A stretch of 25,732 bases of DNA from Larix sibirica (Eukaryota > Streptophyta > Pinopsida > Pinales > Pinaceae). A program made the translations under genes and the position numbers. How positions within the stretch are numbered: position 1 is the stretch's first letter; each line of letters begins with the position of its first letter. This document shows positions 8,724 through 20,500 of this stretch, one piece after another. The stretch covers positions 13,517 to 39,248 of the forward strand of contig NWUY0300004355.1 in assembly GCA_004151065.3 (NCBI GenBank). The letters run 5' to 3'. The notes under the pieces were generated by a model. The model worked only from the letters and a program-made list of their open reading frames with translations. It did no database searches and was not told where the DNA came from.

Positions 8724-11700
8724 TTGTCTTATTGAGGAATTTCGTAGTCATTGTTTGAAACTAGTTGTGTGTGTAGGGAAATAGATATATATAGATATTG
8801 TGCATAATTTTCGATTGTGATTGCCCCAGCAGTGTCAGCTTCTGTGTGCACAAATACCCAGTTAAAAAATTAGCGTTGTTCAGAGATGTTGGTGATTAAG
8901 GAAAATATTGTACCTTGTTCCTAGTTTAACCATTTGTCAATTTTAACATATTGAATCGCTTGCCAGATCTTCAGATTGGATTTCAATGTAAATTCGGTTA
9001 CTTAACAGACCACTATGGGAGCTCCCAAGCCCCGACTTTGACGATTACTGTAGGAACATTTGGAGATTTGAATGTGTAACTGTCTATATGCGCATTTGCT
9101 TATTGCTTATTTTCTGGGATGTTTCAATTTATTATTTGAAAGAAGGGAAAACCTTGTTGGAAAGACCACATGTGTGTTCCAATATTGCATAGCACCGTGT
9201 GTATAAGGAAAACTCAGTAAAATAAAAAAATAATTTAAACCTTCATATTCTATATAGTCAAATAGAATATTTTCATTTACCTTAAAAATGGTTCTGTGGA
9301 TTTCACAAGGATTGAATCAAGGTGAAGATGGTACTAATATTACTTCGTAAGGACATAATCAAAACCCTAAGAAAGAGATATTCTATATCTTATTTTGAAA
9401 TAGCATTTTCTTTTTAAAGCTTTTAAAATTTATTTTCATTTTTTATATTTTTTTTTATAGTGTGTAAGGGTGTCTATCATTTTTTTTTGTTTTTTAAAAG
9501 ATTTTAAATTTTTATTTTTTTCTACATAAATTCAGTTAATAAATATCATTTATTTTATGTGTATACTAGTTATTACTATAAATAGTAAATAATATTTAGT
9601 GTCCTATCATCAAAATTAGCAATTACTAGTCATTTTAGATTTGATTATCCATTCCTCATTGCACCAACCATGCCAAGTCTATGATTATGCCTTCTTTTGT
9701 TGTTTTGAAGTTATTCCTCTTTCATTTCTACTATAAATTTTGTTAAAATATTTCTCTTTTCTTTGTGATAAATAGGAGAAGTATTCCACTTTATTTTCCA
9801 TATAGAAAATTCCATTTCTAAAATATTTGTTTCAACTTTAACCACTTTGCTAAGTGGAAAGAAAAAGAGAAAACAAGAATTTGGGCAAGTTAATTTCAGT
9901 CCTCGAAATTTTCCATTTTTTAAATTGTTTTCTTTGGCTATGGAATAGGCCACTAGACTGAATACTTAGCTTCATTAAGCAAGTGCTTCCTCCTATACAA
10001 CTGAAATGTGAAGTATGGTTCCAATTAAAAATCTCTAAGTAACTATAACATACATAATAAGTGCTTACCCACTATTGAGATATTTTCATGTACTTGCTGA
10101 AATACTCAATTAGCACTTAACTCTAAATTTCTCTAATCAATTTCTTCTTTCCACATGAAATCTCTACCTTTTATTAACATATTTTTTTCCATAAAAATCT
10201 CTACCTTTTATAAACATATTTGCTTCCATAAAACTTGTCCTAGCACTGAAAATTCTTGCTAGAGATATACAACCTGGGTCATCGTGAAATGAGAAAGGAA
10301 AGTATCAAACAATTATAAAAAAATTGCTGCCTTCTTTATTCACTTCCGGACAAAAAAAAATGTATTGCTATTAGTTTGGGAAGTATATAAGTAACAAGTG
10401 ACTTGTCCAACTGGATTTTCTTTCCTCTGGTGTTATTCATCGGATTCAACACATAGTTATTACAATTCTGAGATAATTGAGTTGTTTCATTATTGTTATT
10501 CTATGGGTTCAATACATAATGATTATAAAACTGAGATATCTGAGCGGCTTCTTTAGTATCACATACTGGAGTTTATAAAACAATGACTACATCAAGTTTA
10601 ATCAAAAGATATTATATTGCATATCCTTTATCCTTAGGTAAACCATTGATGTTGCATGTCCAGTTCTCAGTTTTCCTTTTACCAATTAGCGCTTTGTTTT
10701 ATCTAAAAAAATGCAAAATTTCTAAATTTTCTTACAAGCTTTATTTTTTTATATCCCATTTCTTGTAATAAATTGCTTGCTGATTAGCACTTTGTTGATC
10801 CATTTTCTGTCTTTAAGATTATGCCGTTGGATCATGATATCATATTGTTGAAATTCACTGTCAAATGGTGTGGAATTTCCATTTCCTCCATGATTCGTGT
10901 CAAATTGAAACATATATACTTTGTCTTTTTACTTAATATTCATAGTTTATTTAAAAAAAATATTTTGGGATTTTATAAAATATTTTATTTATCCTTATAT
11001 ATTGAACAATAATTTTCAAGTATTCAAACACATATACTTTGTCTTCTTACTTGCAATTTATTTTTAAAAAAAATTAAAATTTTATCAAATATCTTATTTA
11101 TCTTTATACATTAAATAATATACTTGAACTTTAAGATTTTTTAATAATTTTGATTTATTTTTATTTTTTTAATAACATTAACAATAAGTTTTAGTAATTT
11201 TACAGTTGAAAGGTTTTTATTAGTTTAATATTTTTTTTAACAAGATTAATAACTATTTCTTCCATATCCAGTCTTCTTAACTTGAACTTTTTCCTCAATT
11301 TTCTGGATTCATTCTCTCTTTTTACATGTTTGATATTAATGTTCAAGTGTTCAGATTGTTAAAAAAAATAGCAATTGTTTATCATTTTGAAAATATGATT
11401 TATTTGGTTAACCAATGATCCCATTTGATCTTGCATCTTAATAGCTATTTCTAAATGTTTATAGCATTCTTGTTTATAGATGCTTACTATTTATTTTCAT
11501 CTTCTATTTTTTGAACTTCATTTTTCTCTATAATTTTTTGGTTGTTAAGTGTAAGTATATATAACATGGTAGCTTCCCTTGTTAATTAGTTTGAATGTAG
11601 ATATTTATTTTATTTAGATTTTTTCATATTATTTATTTTATATTCCTAATTAATGGTCAACTTATAACCTAAATTAACAATTTGTATACATTATAGCCCA

Positions 11701-11760
11701 CCTTAGGTAGAGCAATTAGTAAGGACTAATTGAAATATGAAGTTGTAAATAGAAGATCAC
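8724..11760. repeat. 3.0-kb tandem duplication, copy B
   Basis: Second copy of 5491-8722. Offset to copy A is 3233 at the left end, 3023 from 10014 onward, and 3038 after a 15-bp insertion at 11457-11479. It lacks the extra 160-bp unit of copy A and a roughly 20-bp piece after gtgtataa at about 9203. No MIF coding sequence is present: only the 3' flank was duplicated. No gene is recognised. Beyond 11760 the sequence continues with new material (aagttcaaatcc). Confidence 0.9.
10158..10231. repeat. 37-bp tandem repeat (2 units) inside copy B
   Basis: Same two-unit repeat as at 7135-7208, carried along in the larger duplication. Confidence 0.7.
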
Positions 11761-11800
11761 AAGTTCAAATCCTCATATATACTTACTTACAAAAAACACA
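11690..11800 (+). mobile_element. Possible tRNA-derived SINE relic
   Basis: An A-box-like tagagcaattagtaagg (11708-11724) is followed about 38 bases later by a B-box-like gttcaaatcc (11763-11772). This is the order and rough spacing of an internal RNA polymerase III promoter in tRNAs and tRNA-derived SINEs. The intervening bases do not form an obvious tRNA cloverleaf, so a functional tRNA is unlikely. No clear poly-A tail or target duplication is visible. Confidence 0.35.
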
Positions 11801-13109
11801 ATATATATACATTATATGCATTGAGACTATACATGTATATATATATTTCAAATTATATTAGTAAGAAAATTCTTACTAGTTATTCTTAACTATCATAACT
11901 ATTTTATAAATGAATAAGAGTATATCACACAAATATACTTTTCAATTCTTCATTTTCTTATCCATTTTATACCATCATTCTCTAAAACTCTATAATATAC
12001 TAAAATATCAACTTGTTATAATTATATATTTATTTCTATATAAAATTTATTTTTCAGAATTTATTATGTGAATTTTTTTTAATTACTTATTCTTAACCTT
12101 CTAAGAAATAAATATTATGTATCAAACAAATATAGTTTTTCAATTCTTTGTTTTCCATTTCATTTCATACCATCTCCTTCTAAACCTTTACAAAGTGCTA
12201 AAAAAAATGGTTTGTTAGCATTACATATTTTATTCCATATTCCTTAATATGATGAAATGAGGGATCAAATGTATGCAAGAAAAAATATTTTTAAATTGAA
12301 AAAGTAGGGATTTCATCTCGATAGCCATTTGATAGTGCTATAGTGAAGATAGATTTAGATCATTATTATTTCAATTTTTAATTAAGTTATTGTTGTTGTG
12401 CGTTTTTTAAAATATGAATTCATCTTAAAAGATTTTGTTTTTAAATTTTATTTTCTTTAATTTTTTTACTACTTATCCCATAATATTATTACATTAGGTT
12501 AAATATTTTCGTTCATATTCATTGATATTTGTAGTAGAATCTATCTCTTAGTGCATTAAGTTATAAATTGGTATGATGTTTTTTCTTTGTAATTAGAGCA
12601 TATATATTTATGTTAACTTTATCAAATAAAAGTTTGTAATTTACTATTAATTTTTTTAATAATAATAATTGCATATATCTTTTAATTTTCTTTCTGAATG
12701 ATTTAGATATATTTCAATAGAAACATAATATCTATATAATATAATATTGTTATATAAACATCCTAATTCTCAATTCCATAACTAAATTCCTTAAAATTTT
12801 TGTTTTACATAAAATAAAGACTTTTGTATTTCCTATTACACAATAGTACACATAATTATTCTAGAAAGAATAGACCCGGAGACTTTTTATAAATAACCAC
12901 TTCCAATTTTGTCATTAAATAGGGTGGATATATTATTATCTATATTACAATTTTATCTTTGTTAAAATTATCTTTCATTTTAAAATAGAAAAATAAATTA
13001 TAAGGAGAGAAAAATAAATCATTTGAAGGCCATATTTTTTATTTACTAACATGAAAACATCATTTACATAAAGAAATTGTATAAAATTGCACCCTTATAT
13101 ACACAAACT

Positions 13110-13169
13110 CCGGCCTCTCATCCATACATACGAGGTAGTCCGGCCTCTCATCCATAAATACGAGCTAGT
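13110..13169. repeat. 30-bp tandem repeat (2 units)
   Basis: ccggcctctcatccat starts at 13110 and again at 13140. The units differ at two positions (catacg/aatacg and gaggtagt/gagctagt). Translated on the minus strand it gives a repeated YxWMRGR peptide, which I regard as chance. Confidence 0.75.
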
Positions 13170-13554
13170 TAGCATCAATATAACGAAGAAGGTCATAGGT
13201 GTTGTAGAGTAAAGCATTGGAGCTAATGTCACAAACAAAATGACGCAGGAATACATTATTTGATGATTATTGGCACTGGTTGTTGGCACAAATGACTGGT
13301 TCTGGGAAGGAAGCCTATTTATCTGATTCTCGGCAGAAATAACTGATTCTGGGCAGGAAGGATTTTAAGTGCAAGAAGAGGTAGTGATGGGCGATATGAT
13401 CCTTGATCTTCAACGTCTAAATGATATACCATTCTCATAGTGATATGCTTTGGCCTAAACGACAGTTCCTATCAACAAGGCCTATATAAGTTTTCCTCTT
13501 TGTCAATCGCTTTGATTTATTAAAAATGTTATGTTATGTAGAAATGTCAATGAT

Positions 13555-13622
13555 TAGATGAGTTAATAATGGAAAGTTATAAATTTCAATATCTCCACAT
13601 AGATTCAAATCCTCTGTTAAAC
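13555..13622 (+). mobile_element. Second, weaker tRNA-like SINE relic
   Basis: An A-box-like tagatgagttaataa (13555-13569) precedes a B-box-like gattcaaatcc (13612-13622). The middle (aagttataaat) also resembles the corresponding part of the motif near 11740 (aagttgtaaat), suggesting the same family. Evidence is short-motif only. Confidence 0.25.
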
Positions 13623-14869
13623 ATTGACCTATCGTGAATATTTGGGTGTACCTCCACTCCAAAACACCCTAACACCTTAACTTCTGCATCGTATACATGT
13701 ACTTTCCCAGAGCGTTTATGTGTGAATGTGTTTGTTGTTTATGTATAATGGTTCAGCAACAAATATTGAGTTCCCAATGTCTATTCTCCTATAATATATT
13801 ATATATCATTTTGGTACCAAATGATTCTCTCAGAGATTCAGAGTCAGTAGATTCATTGGCCAAAAAATAGAATCCAATGATAAAATGAAATCCCATCATT
13901 GAGACCCGCTGTTAACTGGTTGGCACTAGATGGATTTTGAAGCATTAGTTTTGTTATTAGAAAATTGATTAATCTCCTTATGCAAGGATAATAACTGTTT
14001 AATAGAAGGAACTAATTACTCGGCATGATATGTAGCAGCAGTCGAATATTGTTTAGGACTTTTACCATCAACTCACTGTAATGCCTTCGCTAAATATGCA
14101 ATTTTCACATGGAACAATTGTTTGTTTGTCTTCCAGTAGTCTGGAACTATTTTCTAGCTACAACCAACATAGCTAGAGAAAAACTGAAATGATCTACCTA
14201 TAGTCCAGTCACGGTGATTTCAAAAAGCACCATTAGTCAAATGCGCATTCAATAAATATAAATACAAATAAATACAACATTGGGTATATCTCAAGGTTTC
14301 CCAATGACAGGATGGAAATAAATAAATTATCAGAATGGTTTCAGATGTAAACGATGTGAGAATGGTTTGAGATGTATCGTTATGATGAGAATATTGCTAA
14401 CAGATATTCATCCATCGAATAAAGTGAAAACCATTATATGAATGAGATAAAAAATCAAGTGGCGATATCTTTGAAAAAAGAGAGGGGAAACATAGAGTCG
14501 TATATAGTGGATTTCCATCATATTTATCTCAAATTGAATATCGCGGAATGATAGTTCTTAACTGTGTCAAATCGATACCTACAGACATTCATATCCATAA
14601 GCAGAATATTTTTTTCACATGAACATATTATATGATGCGAACGTCATGTTTGGTTATTTCCAATAAAAGGTAAGTTGGACAAAATATAACTCAAGTGAGC
14701 ATTCATACTGTTAACCCTATATACACATTGGAGGACAAAATAAAGAGAGTATTATGAAAACTTCAAATTCGTTCAAGAAAGGAAAAGGTAAGTACATGTG
14801 AAAGGAGAGACAAATTATTGTTTTCAAATATGAGAAGAATGAACACGATGATTAGAAGCGTTGGGAGCT

Positions 14870-14933
14870 TCATCCAAAGAACTCACCATGAACGTTAGAT
14901 GGTGAGTTGTTAGATGGTGAGTTCTTTGGATGA
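14870..14933. repeat. 20-bp perfect inverted repeat in R1
   Basis: tcatccaaagaactcaccat (14870-14889) is followed by its exact reverse complement at 14914-14933, separated by 24 bases. Relative to R2 the loop here has an extra 15 bases that repeat part of the arm (atggtgagtt). Confidence 0.85.
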
Positions 14934-15132
14934 ACTCACCCTGAACTAGTCCTTAATGATGATAATAAAGATAAACGATGAAAGAGGATATGAATCATTC
15001 CTTCACCTTGAATCCAAGGACAAGACCAACACAGAAGAGAAAGAAATTTTGCTTCATGTAAAGAAGTGGATAAAGAATACAAATTTTATCTTTAACGTGA
15101 ATAATTTCGATTTTCACATAAACTTACCAAAC

Positions 15133-15228
15133 CATACCAACTAGGATGGATGCTTAAATATTCGTGTGTCTATTTGCAATCATACCAACTAGGATGGATG
15201 CTTAAATATTCTTGTGGCTATTTGCAAT
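15133..15228. repeat. 48-bp tandem repeat (2 units) in R1
   Basis: The units at 15133-15180 and 15181-15228 both read cataccaactaggatggatg and end ctatttgcaat. They differ at two bases only, so the duplication is young or recently homogenised. R2 lacks both units. Confidence 0.8.
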
Positions 15229-16010
15229 CAGTGAAAATTCGAATTGGATATTTTATGTATTTTTGTTCGTGAGATTAACTGTTATGTGGTAACATGAGTT
15301 GTATGTAAAATCATTTTTAGATGTTTTCACTTTTAGGATAGGGATGTAGCAAGGGAGGCACTCAGGGATCAAATTTGAATGGAAAGGTTATATTTTAATG
15401 AAGGGTCAACATCTTAATAACCCTTCTATGTTAACAAGCTGAAATAATTTATTATTTTCATATGAAAATGAAAAATGTTTTAAAATTTCATATATAAAAA
15501 ATATTAACCAAAACTTATTAATAACAAAAATTTCAACTGGTCATATAGTTGCCTAGCTTAGTTGCAGCCCTTTTTAGTACTAATATGCAGTGTTCGGTAG
15601 GGTTTTTTGGGGTTCTTTCCATTTCTCTGTAGAATTGGGTTGAGAATGAGGAATGGAGAGGCGGTTCTTGAGTTTGCAACAACTTGGAGTCAAGCTGGTT
15701 CGTTCAGAACCAGCCCAGTACCAACCAAGTATAAAAAAGTGGGAAGTTTCGGCTTACGTTGTCACTCTCGAATCGCTTTCTTTAATCTTGGTTTTCATCT
15801 TTTTAGTGGGGAGTTTGGAGTATTGTTCTAGTGTTGGTATGCTAAGAATTTTCCAAGTGTAAAGGGTGTTGGCGGGTTCCAGCCTTTTTGGCAGAGTATT
15901 GTGCTTAGGTCAATTATTGGGCGCTAGTTGGTGCTAAAGTGTTGGGTCTTCTGTAGTAGGATAGGTGTAGGGGGGCCTAGGGCAACCGGTCCTGTTGGTC
16001 TTTGAACACA

Positions 16011-17521
16011 ATGACTGCACCTTGTGAAGCATTGTCGAGGGTCATTTGTTGTTCGAGCTCTGGGGTTTCTGAGCAGGAGCGCTTGAAGCCCCTTACCCTA
16101 ATCTGTATGGAGATAGGGAAAAAAGCACACGGCGGGTTAAAACCATCAAGGAGAGGGATCACTTGGATCGTTTTGTGATTTCTGAGAATTCCAATATGGA
16201 CAGAGTGGAATTGTTAGCTGAGCGTGCCCTAATGGGGTGGTTTGAATTCACATCTCATTCAAAGGAGGAGCTTGTGGCTTGGGTGAACAAATTTTGGGTA
16301 CCAGTGACGCGGTTTGCTCCTCGGATCAATTTGCTTTTGAACAATTGGATTTTGTTTATCTTTCCGGATGCGGAGTCTAGGGCACAGATTTTGGATGGTA
16401 TTTGGCTCTTTAAAGAGGAGTCGCTAATGTTGAAAAGATGGCATCTGGATTTTGATCCTATCCGAGTGAAGCACGGTGTTTGACACTTGTGGATGCTAAT
16501 CCCAGGTCTTCCTATCAAATTGTGGACAGAGGAAGTGGTTGTTGGTCTAGCTAATTCAGTTGGAAGGTTCATTAGGGTTGATAAAAAAACTCTATTTGGT
16601 ATGGATAGAAGGTATGAGAAGGTGATGGTTGAATTTGAAATGAGACTACGGCTTCCCAAGGCAGTGGAAATTGTTTGGGGTTCAAAAGTTTGGAAGCAAC
16701 ATTTAGATTTCTACAAAATACCCTTACGTTGTTATTCCTGTAAGGAGACTGGGCATGTGTAGGCAAAATGTTTGTCCTTACTGGGTCGTCAGGCTTCTCC
16801 GAAAGACTTGACCGGTTTCAAGATCCCTGATTTTTTGAACACAGATCTGTCGGTTTCTGAAAAAGGTAAGGGTAATTTTAATCCTAAATCTATCTACAAT
16901 AATGGTTCAAGAGATGATTTAAATTATATAGTAGATTTGGAAAAAAACTTGGATAGATGCATCTCTTTGGGGGAAGTAGTCCTGCGACACGAACAATCCA
17001 ATACTCCTTTCGTGGCTGAGAGACCTATTCCTGTCGAAGAGAGGGGTTTCGAGAATTTGTTGGTTGCGAGAAGCCTCTCGAATGAATTGGAGAAAGTTGA
17101 TGATGTGACGTGTGTCAGTTCTGTTGAACCTTTGACTAATATCTCGGTCGAGAAAGTTAGTCTAGGTTTGCCTTATGAAACTAGGTTGGTTCTTATTCCT
17201 GTGCTGGAACATGTAAATGCCAGTTTGGATGCTGAAGATAAGGTACTTTTAGAAGATAGTGGGTATAATGTTGTAGGGGGTTCATTTTCCCCTCTTCCTG
17301 TTTACTCCAAAAACCCGGGTGGGGATTCGAATGCTATTCCTCTTCATTCCTTGAATTTTTAGAATGTTACGATTAGAAAGGGTAGAAAGAAGAAATTTGA
17401 GAATCAAGAGATTATTTCTACAGAAAGTTCTTATGTCTCGGTGTCAGATAGATTGAAGGAGGTGCAAAGTAAGTCTCTTGAGGGCCTTCGAGCGGCGGAG
17501 CTTAGTGTTGCAGGTTCCTAA
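16011..17521 (+). pseudogene. LINE ORF1 relic (DUF4283-like region, zinc knuckle)
   Basis: ORF1 proteins bind the element RNA and accompany it to the target. Frame 2 reads ...KTIKERDHLDRFVISE (about 16130-16190), then the region WFEF...FWVP...NNWILFIFPD typical of DUF4283, then WMLIPGLPIKLW (16490-16525; LPGLP-x-x-LW is the family signature). A CCHC knuckle C-x2-C-x4-H-x4-C follows at 16730-16771 with a TAG (16760) inside it. A roughly 200-residue acidic or neutral region then leads to a basic patch, RKGRKKKF (about 17375). Stops at 16481 (TGA), 16760 (TAG) and 17360 (TAG) break the frame. The probable start, ATG 16011, lies in another frame, so a frame change occurs near 16050-16150. The frame ends at TAA 17519-17521. 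Confidence 0.8.
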
Positions 17522-17523
17522 TG
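17519..17523 (+). promoter_or_regulatory. TAATG stop-start overlap between LINE ORF1 and ORF2
   Basis: The ORF1 frame ends in TAA (17519-17521) and the ORF2 ATG is 17521-17523, sharing one base. The ATG begins the peptide MSFLSLNVKGLG, the usual opening of a plant LINE ORF2 endonuclease (LSWNVRGLG type), so the start is natural. A UAAUG overlap is known to drive ORF2 translation by stop-start coupling in the silkworm LINE SART1. Use of the same mechanism here is inference. Confidence 0.65.
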
Positions 17524-20500
17524 TCTTTTCTTTCTTTGAATGTGAAGGGGTTGGGTTAGGATTATCGGTCTAGGGCCTTAACCAACTTGATTTATGCTAC
17601 TAGCCCGGGTGTTGTTTTGATTCAAGAGAAAACGTGTGCCACTGGTGTTGTGATTTCTAAATTGGGGGGTATTTTTCCTAATTGGAAAGTTTTTGCCATT
17701 TGTTCAAAAGGTTTATCTGGGGGTTTGGCGGTGGCTTGGAACCGTGTTTTGTTTTCCTTTAAAGCTTTTTAAACTCAGTGGGGTATTTTATTGAAAGGTG
17801 TGTGTGTGGGGTTGAATTTGCAACTGAATATCCTAAATTTTTATGCCCCATACAATGATAGACATAGTTTCTGGGAGCCTTTTGTTGGTGCTAGAATTAT
17901 GGCCTTCGAAAACCTGGTTATTGCAGGTGACCTGAATTTCACAAAGTCGACATCTGAATTATGGGGGGAATTAGCTAGAGAATATCCGTTGGCTGGTTTG
18001 TTCTCGTAGCTAATTGTTGATAATGATATGGTGGATGTATTACCAATCAAAATGCTCCCCACCTACACTAATGGTAGAAGAGGGAAGGAAGGGGTTCATA
18101 AAAGACTTGATAGATTTTTGGTTAAGGTTTCTTTGCTTGATTTATTTCAAAAGTATGAGACTTGGGTTCATGAGGAAAATTTTTATGATCATTGGCCCAT
18201 CATTCTTCAAATGGATGATTATGGTGTTAAGTTAGAGTATCCTTTTAATTTCAACAGTTCTTGGTTGTTGAAAGAAGAATTTTGTGTTATGGTTCGGGAA
18301 TTCTGGAATTTTGATCTTGCTGAGTTTGATAATCCTCTGGAATATTTTTGTTTGAAAATGAGGAAGCTTAAGGAAGTTGTGACAGTCTGGATTAAAAATT
18401 GGAAGGTTGTTGATAAGGAAGAGTTGGTGTAGTTGCAACAATAGATTCATTTGAACCATTATGATAATTGCCATGGAGATTTGAATGAAGTGGGCTTCGA
18501 TGCATTGAAGAAGTTTGAACAAACGAAGGAAGAGTTGTTGCTTCAGGAGGAAATAGAATGGAGACTGAAGAGTAGGGCATTATGGATTGACCATGGAGAT
18601 AATAATTCAAAGTTTTTCCATTCCTATGCCTCTGCTCGTCGTAATATGAATTCTATCTGGGAAATCAAAGATTCTTCAGGAAACCTTATTTCCAGATTAG
18701 AGCCCTTGAAGAATGAAGCTGTTAACTTCTTTGGTAATATTTATAAGGATGAAGGTGATTGTGACTTATTAGATCATATTAGATTTGCAAGACTCTATCA
18801 CCGGTTTTTTGATGAATAGGAAGCTATTGATTTAGGTAAATAAGTTTCTTTGGAGGAAGTTGAGAATACTATGAAACTTTTTGTGAAAGAAAGAACTCCT
18901 GGACCTGATGGTTGGGGGGTTGAAGTGTATATCCATTTTTTTTTTATTATGGGAGAAGACATTTGAAAGATGGTTGAATGTACAAGGCTTAATGGTTTCC
19001 TTTCTGGGGCTATTAATTATACTTTTGTTACCTTAATTCCAAAGAGCAACAAAACATCTACCTTTGGAGAGTTTCGGCCTATTGCCTTGTGTAATGTAGC
19101 TTATAAGCTTATCTCTAACGCCATTGCACAATGGTTAAAGTCTGCTCTGTCTTCACATATTACTGCTGAACAGTTTGGATTTCTGCAAAATAGGCAAATC
19201 CATGATGCTATTGGGGTTACTCAGGAACTTTTGCATTCTCTTAAGGCTCAAAAGATAAATGTTCTTCTGTTGAAAATGGATTTAGAAAAGGCTTATTATC
19301 GAGTGAATTGGTCCTTTCTTAGACTTATTTTGATCCAAATAGGCATCCCTCCATTGGTGCAAAATTGGATTATGGCATGTGTCTCATCTATGAGTATTGC
19401 TATTTTAATCAATGGAGCTCCTTCTGCATTCTTTCAGTGTTCTAGAGGGATTCAACATGGATTTCCTTTATCCCCTTTTCTTTTCTTACTGGTTATTGAT
19501 GATCTTAGTAGATTTGTGAAGCAGGCTAAGGAAAGTGGTTTGATAAAAGGTATTAAGTTGGATTGGGACTGGGATTTATCTCACCTCCTCTTTGTTGATG
19601 ATGTGTCGTTGGCGGGTGTTGACTCTGTTGCAGAATGGAATTTTTATAGGAATTTAATTGAGATCTTTTGCAAATCCTAGGGGATGAAGGTAGGTTCTTT
19701 AAAATCCAGTTTTTACCATTATAAAGTGGATGATCTCAGAAGATAAGAAATTGAAATGATATTGCCTTATAAAAGCTGCAATCTAGAGGATGGTTTTAAG
19801 TACCTGGGGTTTTATTTAAACCCTAATAATTATCTTATTAAAGACTGCAAATGGCTCATGCATAAGATTGAAGCTCGAATTTCTCATTGGGATTATCGGT
19901 TACTTTAAATTGGAGGTAGACTCATCCTGGTGAAAGCAGTCTTGTTAGGTATTCCAGTTTATTGGCTATCTCTGCTTGAAATTCCATCTTATATTTCAAA
20001 TGTTGTAAGGAAATTGTTTTTTAATTTCCTATTGAATGGTAAAAATGAGTATGCAAAGCAGGTAATGATAGGTTGGGAGGTTCTATCTCGTCTTGAAAAA
20101 TTTGGAGGTTGGGGTATCGAAGACCTAAATATTTTCAATAAGGCTTTAAGTCTCAAATTCTGTGGTGAGGAATCTTTGTTACTTCTTTGTGTTCAAAAGT
20201 TTTACAGGTTAAATATATCAAACCAGATGTGTATTTGTGGATGAGAAATTCAAAGAAGTTGGGGTGGTGTATATCGCCTATGTGGAGAGGATGTTTGAAG
20301 GTTTATGACTGGATAGCTAAGGATATCTATTGCCAGGTTGGTAGAGGACAAAATATCTTTGTTGGTAAGGATCCCATTTTAGGAATGGAAGAATCCTATC
20401 TTTTTTCTGATGAATTACAGGATTTTTTGTAGTTCTACAACTTGACTACATTGAACAAAGATAAAAATTGGGGAAGCATTTCTCTTTCCAATAATTACTA

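Larger units (their letters stand above)
11761..14802. other. Non-coding stretch between duplication and LINE region
   Basis: The stretch is AT-rich with no recognisable gene. The part 13090-14800 has a more balanced composition and short frames (for example about 14430-14545) but no motif I can assign. It may be old retroelement or intergenic DNA. A 30-bp tandem repeat and a second tRNA-like motif are listed separately. Confidence 0.5.
14803..15545. repeat. Direct repeat R1, left of the LINE
   Basis: The sequence from aaggagagacaaattattg through tttcaact is repeated right of the LINE as R2 (21814-22295). Both share a 20-bp inverted repeat and the tail cttaataaccctt...tatgttaacaag...catatgaaaatgaaaaat. 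R1 contains about 250 bases (roughly 15110-15360) absent from R2, including a 48-bp tandem repeat. No protein family is recognised in its short frames. It could be a small non-autonomous element or simply the pre-insertion host sequence. Confidence 0.8.

Noticed and set aside
11690-11800. A functional tRNA gene
   Set aside because: A and B box-like motifs are present, but the acceptor and anticodon arms do not pair convincingly; a SINE relic fits better.
13110-13169. CRISPR-like or coding repeat (repeated YxWMRGR peptide)
   Set aside because: Only two adjacent units without spacers in plant DNA; a simple tandem duplication.
18028-18235. Readthrough or stop-codon reassignment explaining the in-frame stops of the LINE
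   Set aside because: All three stop codons occur, scattered through conserved domains and inside a zinc knuckle, and other frames shift later; ordinary pseudogene decay is the simpler explanation.
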